A DNA stretch of 64,000 nucleotides. It comes from Sphingobium sp. Leaf26. GTDB lineage: Bacteria; Pseudomonadota; Alphaproteobacteria; Sphingomonadales; Sphingomonadaceae. The stretch is taken from assembly GCF_001421665.1 (NCBI RefSeq), contig NZ_LMKV01000023.1, positions 3,879-67,878 on the forward strand. Reading direction: 5' to 3'. Every line of letters begins with the position of its first letter. Positions within the stretch are counted from its first letter, which is position 1. Positions 36,324 to 45,405 of this stretch are shown in pieces. The position numbers and the translations under genes were made by a program. The notes under the pieces are model-generated. The model had not been told where the DNA came from. It ran no database searches and saw only the letters and a program-made list of their open reading frames with translations.

Positions 36324-37130
36324 CTACAAATTCCCGATCATGTCGGTGCCGATCCGCGCAGCCGTTTCCATAACCTGCGGCAAATAGCGGGTCACAGCGG
36401 CATCCAGCGTCATGGCCGCGGCAAAGAAGACCAGCGTCAACGTGCCCAGCACCTCGTCCTCGCAAAAGATCGGCACGGCAAAGGAGGATGTGCGGCCCGG
36501 ATTGGCCGAATAGGCCGTCCGCGCCATCGCCGCATAGCCCTGCTGCCGGATCTTTTTCGATTCCCCGGTCGATTCGAACGCGCGCAACATGCGGATTTCG
36601 CCTTCCGTCCCCGATTCCTCGATATGCGCGATCAGATTTTCGCGGATATCGCGGCTCGTATGGGCCAGAAATGCGCGTCCCGACGCCGACTGGATCAGCG
36701 GCACCTGCCACCCGGGATAATAATGATTGAATGTCATCGGCGTCTGGGTGCTGGTGGAATCGCGCACCACCATCACGTTGGCGACGCGCGTCACCACGCT
36801 GATCGGCCAATGCACCGCCTGGGTCAGCGCCTCGATATGCGGGCGCGCCTTCGTGACGAGTGCGTCATGGCTCTGAAAGCCATAGGCCAGCGCCTGCACC
36901 AGCGCGGTGGCGCGATAGCGTTTGCGGTTCGGTTCCCGCTCGATAACCCCCTCCTCGATCAGCGCGCGCACGATGCGCAGAGCGGTCGGATAGGGCAGGT
37001 TCACGGCCTGCGCGATGTGCGTCATGCTGGGCGCGCCCTGAAGATTGATGACCCGCAATATGTCGAGCGCGCGCCCGATCACCCGGATTGATGCGTCGTC
37101 GGCCACCTTGCATTCCACCTTGCTACACAT
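36324..37130 (-). CDS. IclR-family transcriptional regulator (copy 2)
   Basis: About 268 residues from ATG 37130 (MCSKVECKVADD). The winged helix has RALDILRVINLQGAPSMTHIAQ and PYPTALRIVRALIEEG, and the effector domain has DSTSTQTPMTFNHYYPGW and SASGRAFLAH. The DNA-recognition helices and the DSTST segment closely resemble IclR copy 1, so the two may recognise the same palindrome. It is divergent from a flavin monooxygenase gene, the same arrangement as copy 1, with the perfect operator site H between them. Confidence 0.9.
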   Translation of the reverse strand: MCSKVECKVADDASIRVIGRALDILRVINLQGAPSMTHIAQAVNLPYPTALRIVRALIEEGVIEREPNRKRYRATALVQALAYGFQSHDALVTKARPHIEALTQAVHWPISVVTRVANVMVVRDSTSTQTPMTFNHYYPGWQVPLIQSASGRAFLAHTSRDIRENLIAHIEESGTEGEIRMLRAFESTGESKKIRQQGYAAMARTAYSANPGRTSSFAVPIFCEDEVLGTLTLVFFAAAMTLDAAVTRYLPQVMETAARIGTDMIGNL

Positions 37131-37192
37131 ATTCCGGCAATGCCCGGAGCGATGCCAGTAGAGCGCGACTTCGTTCACGGCGCAAAGACAAT

Positions 37193-37209
37193 TGTTCATT
37201 AGGCGAACA
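37193..37209. promoter_or_regulatory. Candidate IclR operator, site H (perfect)
   Basis: TGTTC-ATTAGGC-GAACA is a perfect palindrome match. Its inverted form, TGTTCGCCTAATGAACA, differs from site G at one centre base. It lies between IclR 2 and the second monooxygenase. Confidence 0.7.
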
Positions 37210-37311
37210 TACTGGCCCCTATGGCTGGCCTCTGCCTGACCCGTTCCGCAAGCCTTTCCATCGACGCGCAGCATCGACGCACAGGGGCGTCATGCGCAAA
37301 GGCGGGGCATA

Positions 37312-38505
37312 GTGATCGAAACCGAAGTTCTGATTGCCGGCGCGGGACCAGTGGGCGCGATCGGCGCCGTGCGGCTGGCGTCGATGGGTATCGACGTCAT
37401 ATGCTGCGAACAGACGGACAGTTTCGCCAGCGACCTGCGCGCCTCTACTTTCCACCCTGTCACGGTCGAGATGCTGGACGATGTCGGCGTGGCCCAGCCA
37501 CTGATCGACAAGGGATTGAAGGCCCCCGTCTATCAGTGGCGCGACAGGCGTTCTGGCGAGCATCTGAACTTCGACCTGGGCGAGGTCGCCGACGCGACCC
37601 GCTTTCCGTTCCGTCTGCAATGCCCGCAACATCATATGGCGGAAATGCTGACCAGCCATTTGCCTACGCTCGCTAACGCGGAAATGCGCTTCGGCACGAA
37701 GCTGGTCGGCGCGCGCGAGGATGGCGATGGCGTCATCGCCACGGTCGAACGGGACGGCAAGCAGGAGGATATCCGGGCGAAATTCCTGATCGGCGCGGAT
37801 GGATCGCGCTCCACCGTGCGCAAGGTGATGGATGTCCCGTTCGATGGCATCACTTATGAGGAGAAGTTCGTCAGCGTCTCCACGCCCTATCCGATCGAAA
37901 CGATCCTGACCGACATTGAATATGTGAACTATATCGCCGATCCAGATGAATGGCTGGTGCTGCTGCGCGTGCCTGGCCTATGGCGAATCCTGATCCCGGC
38001 CGGTCCCGATACCGACAATGACGAACTGCTGTCGGACGTATCGGTCGCCGCGATCTTCGACCGGATCGTACCGGGCGTCGCAGTGGAAACCAATTTCCGC
38101 AAGATCTACAAGGTGCATCAGCGGGTCGCAGGATCATTCCACAAGGGGCGGATGCTGCTGGTCGGCGACGCCGCGCATCTCAACAATCCTCTGGGTGGTT
38201 TCGGGATGAACAGCGGCATCCACGATGTCTGGAATCTGGCCGATAAATTGTGGAGCATCCTGCGGAAGGATGGCGACATCGAACAATTGGCCCTGTTCGA
38301 TCGGCAGCGGCGCGGCATCACCAACGCCTTCATCCAGGCGCAATCGATCCAGAACAAGGAATTCATGGAACATGCACCGGTCGAAAGCCATGCCGGCCGC
38401 ATGGATCGCATGGCTACGATCGCCGCTGATCCGGCGCTGCGCCGCGAGTATCTGCTCAAGCAGGCGATGATCACCAGTCTTACCGACGCGGCAAAGATCG
38501 CATGA
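37312..38505 (+). CDS. FAD-dependent aromatic hydroxylase, MhpA/PheA-like (copy 2)
   Basis: 397 residues, GTG start at 37312. It has the same layout as copy 1: GAGPVG near residue 10, FLIGADGSRSTVR, and GDAAHLNNPLGGFGMNSG. Long identical stretches (EWLVLLRVP, REYLLKQAM) show recent paralogy. It would hydroxylate a ring carbon with NAD(P)H and O2. It is the first gene of the plus-strand operon with an amidohydrolase and HyuA/HyuB, so its product is probably a hydroxylated ring that later opens. Two related hydroxylases imply either successive hydroxylations or two related substrates. Confidence 0.85.
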   Translation: MIETEVLIAGAGPVGAIGAVRLASMGIDVICCEQTDSFASDLRASTFHPVTVEMLDDVGVAQPLIDKGLKAPVYQWRDRRSGEHLNFDLGEVADATRFPFRLQCPQHHMAEMLTSHLPTLANAEMRFGTKLVGAREDGDGVIATVERDGKQEDIRAKFLIGADGSRSTVRKVMDVPFDGITYEEKFVSVSTPYPIETILTDIEYVNYIADPDEWLVLLRVPGLWRILIPAGPDTDNDELLSDVSVAAIFDRIVPGVAVETNFRKIYKVHQRVAGSFHKGRMLLVGDAAHLNNPLGGFGMNSGIHDVWNLADKLWSILRKDGDIEQLALFDRQRRGITNAFIQAQSIQNKEFMEHAPVESHAGRMDRMATIAADPALRREYLLKQAMITSLTDAAKIA

Positions 38506-38530
38506 CCCGTAACCCCTGCAAGGACCGGAA

Positions 38531-39160
38531 ATGAGCGACGACCTGGACGACAATTACAAGCGCGCCTACGGCCGTTCGGTCGGTTTCGGCCAGCGCCCCG
38601 CCCTTATCCTGATCGATTTCGCCCAAGGCTATTTCGATCCGACATGCGACCTCTATGCCGGGGTGGACGACGCGCTTGCATCAGCTCTGCGGGTGCGCGA
38701 GGCGGCCCACGCGGCCGGCGTCCCGGTGATTCTGACCAATGTGGTGCTGCATCCCAGCGGCATCGACGGCGGCCGTTTCTTCGAAAAATCCAAGCCCATG
38801 CGCTATTTCATCCGGGGCAACCCGATGGGCGACTGGGCGACGGGGCTGGTGCCGACCGACGACGAACTGGTCGTGTCGAAACAATATGCCAGCGCCTTTT
38901 TCGGCACCTCGCTCGCCGCCACGCTGACGGCGATGGGCTGTGACAGCGTGCTGCTGACGGGCCTGACCACCAGCGGCTGCGTGCGCGCCACCTGCGTCGA
39001 CGCGATGCAGCACGGCTTCCGCACGATGGTGATCGAGGAAGCATGCGGCGATCGCCATCCTGATCCGCACCGCGCCAACCTGTTCGACATGAACGCCAAA
39101 TATGCCGACGTCGTGAGCGAGGCGGATACGATCGCCTATCTCGCGACGCTGCGCCCGTAA
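38531..39160 (+). CDS. N-carbamoylsarcosine amidase / maleamate amidase-like cysteine hydrolase
   Basis: 209 residues, ATG 38531 with AAGGA upstream. The triad of the isochorismatase superfamily is intact: Asp29 (LILIDFAQGYFD), Lys117 (VVSKQYASAFFGT) and Cys150 in LTGLTTSGCVRATC. The TTSGCVRAT signature is that of N-carbamoylsarcosine amidohydrolase and NicF-type maleamate amidase, which hydrolyse a carbamoyl or terminal amide to release NH3 (and CO2). It is followed at 33 nt by HyuA/HyuB, the same partner combination as in creatinine degradation via N-methylhydantoin. Confidence 0.85.
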   Translation: MSDDLDDNYKRAYGRSVGFGQRPALILIDFAQGYFDPTCDLYAGVDDALASALRVREAAHAAGVPVILTNVVLHPSGIDGGRFFEKSKPMRYFIRGNPMGDWATGLVPTDDELVVSKQYASAFFGTSLAATLTAMGCDSVLLTGLTTSGCVRATCVDAMQHGFRTMVIEEACGDRHPDPHRANLFDMNAKYADVVSEADTIAYLATLRP

Positions 39161-39193
39161 TTCCCAGCCCTTAATCGAAAGACGGTTCACACC

Positions 39194-41236
39194 ATGACCT
39201 ATCGTCTCGGCGTCGATGTCGGCGGCACCTTCACCGACCTGCTGCTTTTCAACCAGTCATCAGGCGCGTTCTGGCGGCACAAGACGCCTTCGACCCCGCA
39301 TGACAGTTCGCAGGGCATCCTCACCGGCCTGACCGCGATCTGCGCCGGCGCCGGGATCACACCCGCCGATATCGACTATTTCCTGCACGGCACCACGGTC
39401 GCGACCAACGCGATCCTGGAAGGCAAGGGCGCGCGCGTCGGCCTGATCGTGACGCAGGGCTATGGCCAGGTGATGCAGATCGCCCGCTCCTTCGTGCCAG
39501 GAGGTCTGGCCGGCTGGATCGTCTGGCCCAAGCCGGAGCCGCTCGCCGCGCTGGAGGATACGGTCGAGATTGCGGGGCGCATGGACGCGCAGGGCAACGA
39601 ATTGCGACCGATCGACGAGGATGGCATCCGCGCGGCGCTCGGCCGGTTCGAAGGGTTCGAGGCGCTGACCGTCAGCCTGATGAACAGCTATCTGAACGGC
39701 GGGCATGAAAAGCGCGTGGGCGAAATCGCAGCGGAGATGCTGCCCGGCGTGCCTGTCTCGCTGAGCCATGTCGTGTTGCCGGAGATGCAGGAATATGAGC
39801 GGACGCTCACGACCGTCGCCAATGCCGCCGTGCGGCCGGTGGTCGGCAAATATGTCCGCAATCTTCGCAGCAGCCTGCGCAGCAACGGCATGGCCGGGTC
39901 GCTTTCGCTGCTGCGGTCCGACGGCGGCCTGATGTCCTCCGAAAAAGCGGAGGATCATCCCGTCGCGCTGCTGATGTCCGGTCCCGCCGGTGGCGTGACG
40001 GCCGCGCTGTGGGTCGGCAAGAATGCGGGCATCCGCAACATCCTGACGCTGGACGTCGGCGGCACCTCCACCGACGTCGCGCTGATCGAAAATCTGGAGG
40101 CGCGCCGGGTCCGCACGACCGAAGTGGGCCATTTGGCGGTCCGCGCGTCGGCGCTGGACGTCAAGACCGTGGGCGCGGGCGGCGGATCGATCGCCTATGT
40201 GCCCGAACTGACGGGCGCTTTGCGCGTCGGCCCGCAATCGGCAGGGGCGGTGCCGGGGCCGGTGGCTTATGGCAAGGGCGGGGAACTGCCCACCGTGACC
40301 GACGCCAATGTGGTGCTGGGCTATCTCCCAGAAAATCTGCTGGGCGGCGCGTTCAAGCTGGATCGTGAGGGCGCGGCCCGTGCTGTACAGACCATCGCCG
40401 ATCGTCTTGGCATCGGCCTGATGGAAGCCGCGCGCGGCATCATCGACATCGTGAACGAGAATATGTTCGGCGCGCTGCGCATGATCTCCGTCCAGCAGGG
40501 CTATGATCCGCGCCATTTTGCGGTGATGGGATTTGGCGGCGCGGGTCCGCTGCACGTCAATGCAATCTCTCGCCTGATGGGTGCCTGGCCTGCCGTATCC
40601 CCGGTCAGTCCCGGCGTGCTGTGCGCGCTGGGAGATGCCACCACGCGGATGCGCACAGAAACCGCGCGCAGCTTTTCCCGCCGTTTCGATGAAACGTACG
40701 AGGCGCAGGTGAATACCCAACTGGCCGAAATGGCGGCGCAGGTGACCGCCGAACTGACTGCCGAAGGCATCGCGCCCGAAGACGTCACGGTTCAATTCGA
40801 ACTGGACGTGCGCTATGAGGGGCAGGCGTTCGAGGTGCCTCTCTCGATCGACGCCGCCACACTCGAAGCAGACGGCCTGCCCGGCGTCACCGCCCGCTTC
40901 GATGCAGAGCATGAGCGCCTCTTCACATTCAACATGGATAGCCCGCATGAACTGGTGAACCTGCGCGCCGTCGCGATGGGACCGCTGCTGGAACTGGAGG
41001 CCCAGCGCCTGCCGCAAGGCAATGGCGATCCGATCGCCGCCAAGCTGCGCGATCATCAACTCTGGGCGAACGGCGCGATGGTGCCTGCCGTCCTCTACGA
41101 CCGGGCGAAGCTGCGCGCGGGCGACATTATCCCCGGCCCGGCGATCGTGACCGAGATGGACTCGACCACCCTGATCGAAGCGGACTGTGTCGGCGCGGTC
41201 GACGCCTTCGGCAACATCCTCATCAACCTGGCCTGA
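39194..41236 (+). CDS. Hydantoinase/5-oxoprolinase subunit A (ATP-dependent, HyuA family)
   Basis: 680 residues. The actin-like ATPase motifs are YRLGVDVGGTFTDLLLFN at the N-terminus and LTLDVGGTSTDVALI near residue 290; FLHGTTVATNAILEGKGA is also typical. HyuA couples ATP hydrolysis with HyuB to open cyclic imides, lactams or ureides (N-methylhydantoinase, 5-oxoprolinase), or to carboxylate ketones in acetone carboxylase. A third subunit that would indicate acetone carboxylase is absent, favouring amide-ring opening. It is in an operon with a carbamoylase-type amidase and HyuB. Confidence 0.85.
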   Translation: MTYRLGVDVGGTFTDLLLFNQSSGAFWRHKTPSTPHDSSQGILTGLTAICAGAGITPADIDYFLHGTTVATNAILEGKGARVGLIVTQGYGQVMQIARSFVPGGLAGWIVWPKPEPLAALEDTVEIAGRMDAQGNELRPIDEDGIRAALGRFEGFEALTVSLMNSYLNGGHEKRVGEIAAEMLPGVPVSLSHVVLPEMQEYERTLTTVANAAVRPVVGKYVRNLRSSLRSNGMAGSLSLLRSDGGLMSSEKAEDHPVALLMSGPAGGVTAALWVGKNAGIRNILTLDVGGTSTDVALIENLEARRVRTTEVGHLAVRASALDVKTVGAGGGSIAYVPELTGALRVGPQSAGAVPGPVAYGKGGELPTVTDANVVLGYLPENLLGGAFKLDREGAARAVQTIADRLGIGLMEAARGIIDIVNENMFGALRMISVQQGYDPRHFAVMGFGGAGPLHVNAISRLMGAWPAVSPVSPGVLCALGDATTRMRTETARSFSRRFDETYEAQVNTQLAEMAAQVTAELTAEGIAPEDVTVQFELDVRYEGQAFEVPLSIDAATLEADGLPGVTARFDAEHERLFTFNMDSPHELVNLRAVAMGPLLELEAQRLPQGNGDPIAAKLRDHQLWANGAMVPAVLYDRAKLRAGDIIPGPAIVTEMDSTTLIEADCVGAVDAFGNILINLA

Positions 41237-41252
41237 ACGAAGGAACGCAAAG

Positions 41253-43124
41253 ATGCCTGCACGGATCATCCAGGACAACCAGACCCCTTTCAACACGGTC
41301 GAGATCGACCCTGTCACGCTGGAGGTCATCGAAAACGCCCTGCGCAACGCCCGCGTCGAAATGGACGCCACGCTGGTGCGCACCGCCATGTCGCCCGGCA
41401 TCCGCGAACAGGGCGATGCCTTTCCGCTGATCGCCGATCACAAGGGCCGCATGGTGGTGGGCCAGTTCGGCAGCTATATCGGTCCCTTCCTCGACGGCTA
41501 TGACGGCACGGTCGAGGATGGCGACATGATCTTCCTGTCCGACCCCTATTCGGTCGGCGGCGCGATCAGCCATTGCAACGACTGGCTGGTGCTGCTGCCG
41601 GTGTTCCGCGACGGCCGCCTGATCGCCTATACCTCCATGTTCGGGCATCAGTCCGACATCGGCGGCAAGGTGCCCGGTTCCATGCCGATCGACGCGACGG
41701 AAATCTTTCAGGAAGGCGTGCGGATTCCGCCCGTCAAGATATGGAAGAAGGGGACGTATAACGAAGACCTGATCAAGCTGGTCATGCATCAGTCGCGCAC
41801 GCCCGACTGGTGCAAGGCGGATTTGAACGCCCTTATCGCGTCCTGTCGCGTGGCTGCCCGCCGGGTGATCGAGATGGCGGAACGGTTCGGCGACGATGTG
41901 TTCGTTTCCGCCACCGACCAGTTGCTGGACCGCAATTATCGCGCGATGGTGCAGTTGATCGAAAGCTCGATCAGCGAAGAGAAGGTCAGCTTCGAGGATT
42001 ATATCTGCGACGACGGCATGGGCTATGGCCCCTACCGGATCAAATGCACGATGTGGCGGGAAAATGGCCGCGTCATCCTGGACTTCGACGGCACCGATCC
42101 GCAGTCGAAGGCGTCGATCAACATGCTGCTCAACGAAAATATGATGCGCATGTTCTTTGGCATCTACATGATCATGATCTTCGATCCGCAGATCCTGTTC
42201 AACGACGGCTATTATCCGCTGATCGACGTGCGTATTCCCGAAGGATCATTGCTCAAGCCCAAATTCCCCGCTGCGCTGTCGGGCCGCACCCATGTTCTGG
42301 GTCGCCTGTTCGATATCCTTGGCGGCCTGCTGGGCCAGAAGACGCCGCAATTCCTGAACGCCGCCGGCTTCTCTTCCTCGCCACATCTCTTCTACGCCGG
42401 GACGGACAAGGCCGGCAAGTGGTTCCAGTTGTTCCAGATCGGCTTTGGCGGTATCCCCGGCCGTCCGCTGGGCGACGGGCCGGATGGACATTCACTCTTT
42501 CCCGGCTTCACCAATGTACCAAACGAGTTTCTGGAGCGCTATTTCCCGCTGGTGATCGAAAATTATTCGACCGTGGCGGACAGCGGCGGCCCCGGCCTGC
42601 ATCGCGGCGGCAACGGCATCGACATGGTCTATCGCTTCCTGGAACCGGGCGTGATCGCCATCCATGACGATCGCTGGTTCGTGCCGCCCTGGGGCGTCAA
42701 TGGCGGCCTGCCCGGCGCACGGGCGCGCAAGCTGCTCGTGAAAGCGGATGGCACGGAAATCGTCGTCGGCAACAAGCTGGAAAACCATCCGGTCGAGGCG
42801 GGCGACAGGCTGCACTTCATCACCTGGGGCGGTGGCGGCTGGGGCGACCCGCTGGACCGCGATCCGGCGTTGCTGGTCAAGGAAGTGACGCAGGGGCTGG
42901 TCACGGCCGAAGGCGCGCGCCGCTATGGCGTGGTGCTGATCGACGGGGTGGTCGATGCGGCTGCCACCGACGCGCTGCGGGCGGAGATGCGCGCAACGCG
43001 GGGCGACGTAGATGTGTTCGACTTCGGACCGGACATCGACACGCTGCGCGCCAACTGTCTGGCCGAAACCGGCCTGCCTGCGCCGACCGCGCCGCAATGG
43101 GTGCGCGCTGCTCAGGCCGCCTGA
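41253..43124 (+). CDS. Hydantoinase/5-oxoprolinase subunit B (HyuB family)
   Basis: 623 residues from ATG 41253, 16 nt after hyuA. It has the HyuB signatures VTLEVIENALRNARVEMDATLVRTAMSPGIRE, GDMIFLSDPYSVGGAISHCND and FGHQSDIGGKVPGS, and the C-terminal GGGGWGDPLDRDP. It holds the cyclic-amide active site that receives the phosphorylated intermediate. The start at 41253 is preferred because it follows AAGGAACG; the frame is open further upstream inside hyuA. It ends the operon and is followed by a bidirectional terminator. Confidence 0.85.
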   Translation: MPARIIQDNQTPFNTVEIDPVTLEVIENALRNARVEMDATLVRTAMSPGIREQGDAFPLIADHKGRMVVGQFGSYIGPFLDGYDGTVEDGDMIFLSDPYSVGGAISHCNDWLVLLPVFRDGRLIAYTSMFGHQSDIGGKVPGSMPIDATEIFQEGVRIPPVKIWKKGTYNEDLIKLVMHQSRTPDWCKADLNALIASCRVAARRVIEMAERFGDDVFVSATDQLLDRNYRAMVQLIESSISEEKVSFEDYICDDGMGYGPYRIKCTMWRENGRVILDFDGTDPQSKASINMLLNENMMRMFFGIYMIMIFDPQILFNDGYYPLIDVRIPEGSLLKPKFPAALSGRTHVLGRLFDILGGLLGQKTPQFLNAAGFSSSPHLFYAGTDKAGKWFQLFQIGFGGIPGRPLGDGPDGHSLFPGFTNVPNEFLERYFPLVIENYSTVADSGGPGLHRGGNGIDMVYRFLEPGVIAIHDDRWFVPPWGVNGGLPGARARKLLVKADGTEIVVGNKLENHPVEAGDRLHFITWGGGGWGDPLDRDPALLVKEVTQGLVTAEGARRYGVVLIDGVVDAAATDALRAEMRATRGDVDVFDFGPDIDTLRANCLAETGLPAPTAPQWVRAAQAA

Positions 43125-43141
43125 CGCATCCTTCGGGCACG

Positions 43142-43182
43142 AAAAAGGCCTCCTCCCGCATGACGCCGGAGGAGGCCTTTTT
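43142..43182. terminator. Bidirectional terminator between hyuB-like gene and MFS 2
   Basis: AAAAAGGCCTCCTCC (43142-43156) pairs with GGAGGAGGCCTTTTT (43168-43182). It is usable from both strands and lies between convergent genes. Confidence 0.9.
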
Positions 43183-43201
43183 CATAGACGGTTACCCGCG
43201 G

Positions 43202-44446
43202 TCAGCTTTGACTGTTCTGCGCATAAGCGGCAGGATAGCGGCCGAGCGTGAAGAACAATAGCGCCGCCCCTGCCAGCATCACCGACGACAAAATGAGCAG
43301 CGCGTCATAATTGCCGGTCCTTTCCCGCACGAAGCCGAACAGGATCGGCGCCGCGCCCGATCCGATTGCGAAGATCGCGAAGATCAGGCCGAAAATCTCG
43401 CTATAATGGCGGCGTCCGAAATAGCGGCCGGTAATGAACGCCATCAGGTCGAACTCAGCGCCGGTGATGAGGCCCACCAATATGACGCACCCCACTGCCG
43501 TTACGGGCTGGATGGCGTCTGTCGTCAGAAGCATCGTGCCAGCGATCGCCGGCACGATCAGCGCGATCGCTGCGATCGGCGCCCACATTCGATCCAGCAT
43601 GAAACCGCAGAGCAGCCGACCGCCCGTAATGCTGAGCGCCAATACAGACAGCGCCTGCAACGCCTGCCCGTGAGCAAGCCCCGCTTCGGTCAACAGCGGC
43701 AGGAAATTGGTGAGCAGGCCACCGCTCGCCGCATTGAGCAGCATCGCAGCCAGCGCCGCGGCCCAGAAGCGATAATGCCGTACCGCCTGCCCCAGTGTCA
43801 GGCCGATGGCGTCGCCGCCATCGCCGGGCAACTTGCTTGCCTTCGCTTCGAACAGCCAGCGATATTGGATCGGCAGGGATAGCGCCAAGGGCAAAATCGC
43901 CAGCCCGACAAATGCGCCACGCCACCCGGCGATGCCGATCCACCAGTCGATATAGAAGGGATATATGGCACCCGCGATCCCGGTGCTGGCCAGCATCAGG
44001 CCCAGCGCCAACCCGCGGCTGCGATTGAACCACTGGGTCGCGATCTTGGCGTAGGTCATCGGCAGGGTGCCCAGGCCCAATGCCGTCAGCAAGCCCCACA
44101 GGCCGTAGAATAGCGCAATGTTCGCGCGTGCCGTCGTCGCCAGCAATAGCAGGCCGATCGTAACGCCGACCGTCGCCCACAATGCGACGCGCCGCGCCCC
44201 GACACGATCGACCAGCCGCCCGATGCTGGAACCCAGCAGGATTACCGCGACCGTGGCGGCCATGGTCGCCCCCAATACGCTGGACCGGCTCCACCCCAGA
44301 TCCTGGCCCAGCGGCCCGGCGATCATGCCGATGGTGTAGGCCGAATGGGGCGACAGGCCCAGCGCCAGCCCGACGCAACTGGCGACCAAGGGCCGCCAGC
44401 CACGGCGCAATTCCTGCATCCGGCCTATATTGTCGTCAGCAAGCAT
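43202..44446 (-). CDS. MFS transporter (OxlT/monocarboxylate-type), copy 2
   Basis: 414 residues from ATG 44446 (MLADDNIGRMQEL). A TTG at 44461 overlapping the preceding stop (TTGA) is an alternative start. It has about 12 membrane segments. GSSIGRLVDRVGARR is the loop 2-3 motif, and MQELRRGWRPLVASCVG plus RSRGLALGLMLASTGIAG match MFS copy 1. It probably carries the same type of organic acid or heterocycle. Downstream of the unrecognised 44458-45171 gene in one transcription unit, its expression is likely controlled by the double operator at 45293-45327. Confidence 0.85.
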   Translation of the reverse strand: MLADDNIGRMQELRRGWRPLVASCVGLALGLSPHSAYTIGMIAGPLGQDLGWSRSSVLGATMAATVAVILLGSSIGRLVDRVGARRVALWATVGVTIGLLLLATTARANIALFYGLWGLLTALGLGTLPMTYAKIATQWFNRSRGLALGLMLASTGIAGAIYPFYIDWWIGIAGWRGAFVGLAILPLALSLPIQYRWLFEAKASKLPGDGGDAIGLTLGQAVRHYRFWAAALAAMLLNAASGGLLTNFLPLLTEAGLAHGQALQALSVLALSITGGRLLCGFMLDRMWAPIAAIALIVPAIAGTMLLTTDAIQPVTAVGCVILVGLITGAEFDLMAFITGRYFGRRHYSEIFGLIFAIFAIGSGAAPILFGFVRERTGNYDALLILSSVMLAGAALLFFTLGRYPAAYAQNSQS

Positions 44447-44457
44447 GGCGGTGCCGG

Positions 44458-45171
44458 TCAATAGCCGAACTCGCGCTCATCGGAAAAGTCGGTGACTTCG
44501 TAACGCGACAATTCATAGGCATGACCCTTACGATAGCCGTTCATGCGCGCCACGATCTGATCCTCGCCGGTGGTCCAGATTTCCAGATCGCCGTCAATGT
44601 CGCCCGTCCGCCACATATAGCGATGACAGGCCAGCGCCTGCCCGGCCACCACGATCTCGTCCTGGCCCAGATATTCGACTGGCATCTCCACCTTGCGACC
44701 ATGGCTGATCGTGCCGCCGTTCCAGGTCAACGACGTCGTGAGCAGTTTAATCGTCTGGACCCCCGTCTGATTACGATCCAGCTTCATCAGCTTCCACCCC
44801 TCGGCGGCGGTAGGATGATAGCCCAACACCTCGGCGGCAAGGTCGATCGGGAAGGAGGATTGATCGACCGGACCACCATCGGCCGGCAGGATGATAGAGG
44901 TCACCTCGTCCCCGCTGACATGGCGCACGATCGCGCCGAGATAGCGATTGTCCGCAAACAGACGGGCAAAGCCGTCCCGCGGCACGAAATTCTCATCCAC
45001 CGTTTGCGTCACATGGCGCACGATCGCGCAGCCGGGAAAGCGCGACATCGTCATCGCGGTGCGCGAGCCGTCGGGATTGCGGGTGACGATGAAATCCTCC
45101 CAACTGATGGCCTGTTCGGGCTGGCCAAGGGGATAGGTGACATAGGAGCCGATAATGCGGGTCAGAGGCAT
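44458..45171 (-). CDS. Unrecognised 237-residue protein of the island
   Basis: No family recognised with confidence. There is no signal peptide and no membrane segment. The sequence alternates short hydrophobic strands with turns (EDFIVTRNPDGSRTAMTMS, VETSIILPADGG-like stretches, ACHRYMWRTGDIDGDLEIW), suggesting an all-beta lipocalin- or DUF3108-like fold. Contains Cys and His in SRFPGCAIVRHV and GQALACHRYM. It is first in the unit with MFS copy 2, directly downstream of the double operator, so it is presumably co-induced with the pathway. It could be a small-molecule binding or isomerising protein. Confidence 0.65.
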   Translation of the reverse strand: MPLTRIIGSYVTYPLGQPEQAISWEDFIVTRNPDGSRTAMTMSRFPGCAIVRHVTQTVDENFVPRDGFARLFADNRYLGAIVRHVSGDEVTSIILPADGGPVDQSSFPIDLAAEVLGYHPTAAEGWKLMKLDRNQTGVQTIKLLTTSLTWNGGTISHGRKVEMPVEYLGQDEIVVAGQALACHRYMWRTGDIDGDLEIWTTGEDQIVARMNGYRKGHAYELSRYEVTDFSDEREFGY

Positions 45172-45292
45172 GGGTGCAAAATCCCTATTGCAAAGAGATG
45201 GAAGATGGATTGCCCGGCCGGATCAGCCGCTGCGTCCCGGTGACACCATGGCTTCATGAGGCGACGTACGCGCGCAATTATGCGCTGATCTT

Positions 45293-45327
45293 TGTCCGTT
45301 ATGCGAACAATGTTCGCCTAAGCGACA
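45293..45327. promoter_or_regulatory. Tandem candidate IclR operators, sites I and J
   Basis: TGTCC-GTTATGC-GAACA (45293-45309, 9 of 10) and TGTTC-GCCTAAG-CGACA (45311-45327, 8 of 10) are separated by one base. Their inner arms form the perfect palindrome GCGAACA-A-TGTTCGC (45303-45317). They lie 122 nt upstream of the gene at 45171. Confidence 0.65.
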
Positions 45328-45347
45328 TGCCTATGGCCGACATGAAA

Positions 45348-45378
45348 ACGCCGGCGCGTGAACGCCGGCGTCATTTTT
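45348..45378. terminator. Hairpin between the methyltransferase unit and the island promoter
   Basis: ACGCCGGCG (45348-45356) pairs with CGCCGGCGT (45363-45371). It is T-rich on the plus side and, read leftward, followed by TTTT, so it probably ends the leftward methyltransferase transcript. Confidence 0.75.
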
Positions 45379-45405
45379 CATCCGTGATATGCGGGCGTTC
45401 GCCTG

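Noticed and set aside
3770..43124. Complete nicotinate (nic) pathway
   Set aside because: Amidase-like and Mo-hydroxylase parts fit, but no 2,5-dihydroxypyridine dioxygenase (NicX) was found, the isomerase-like protein lacks its Cys pair, and the NicD-like proteins lack the nucleophile Ser.
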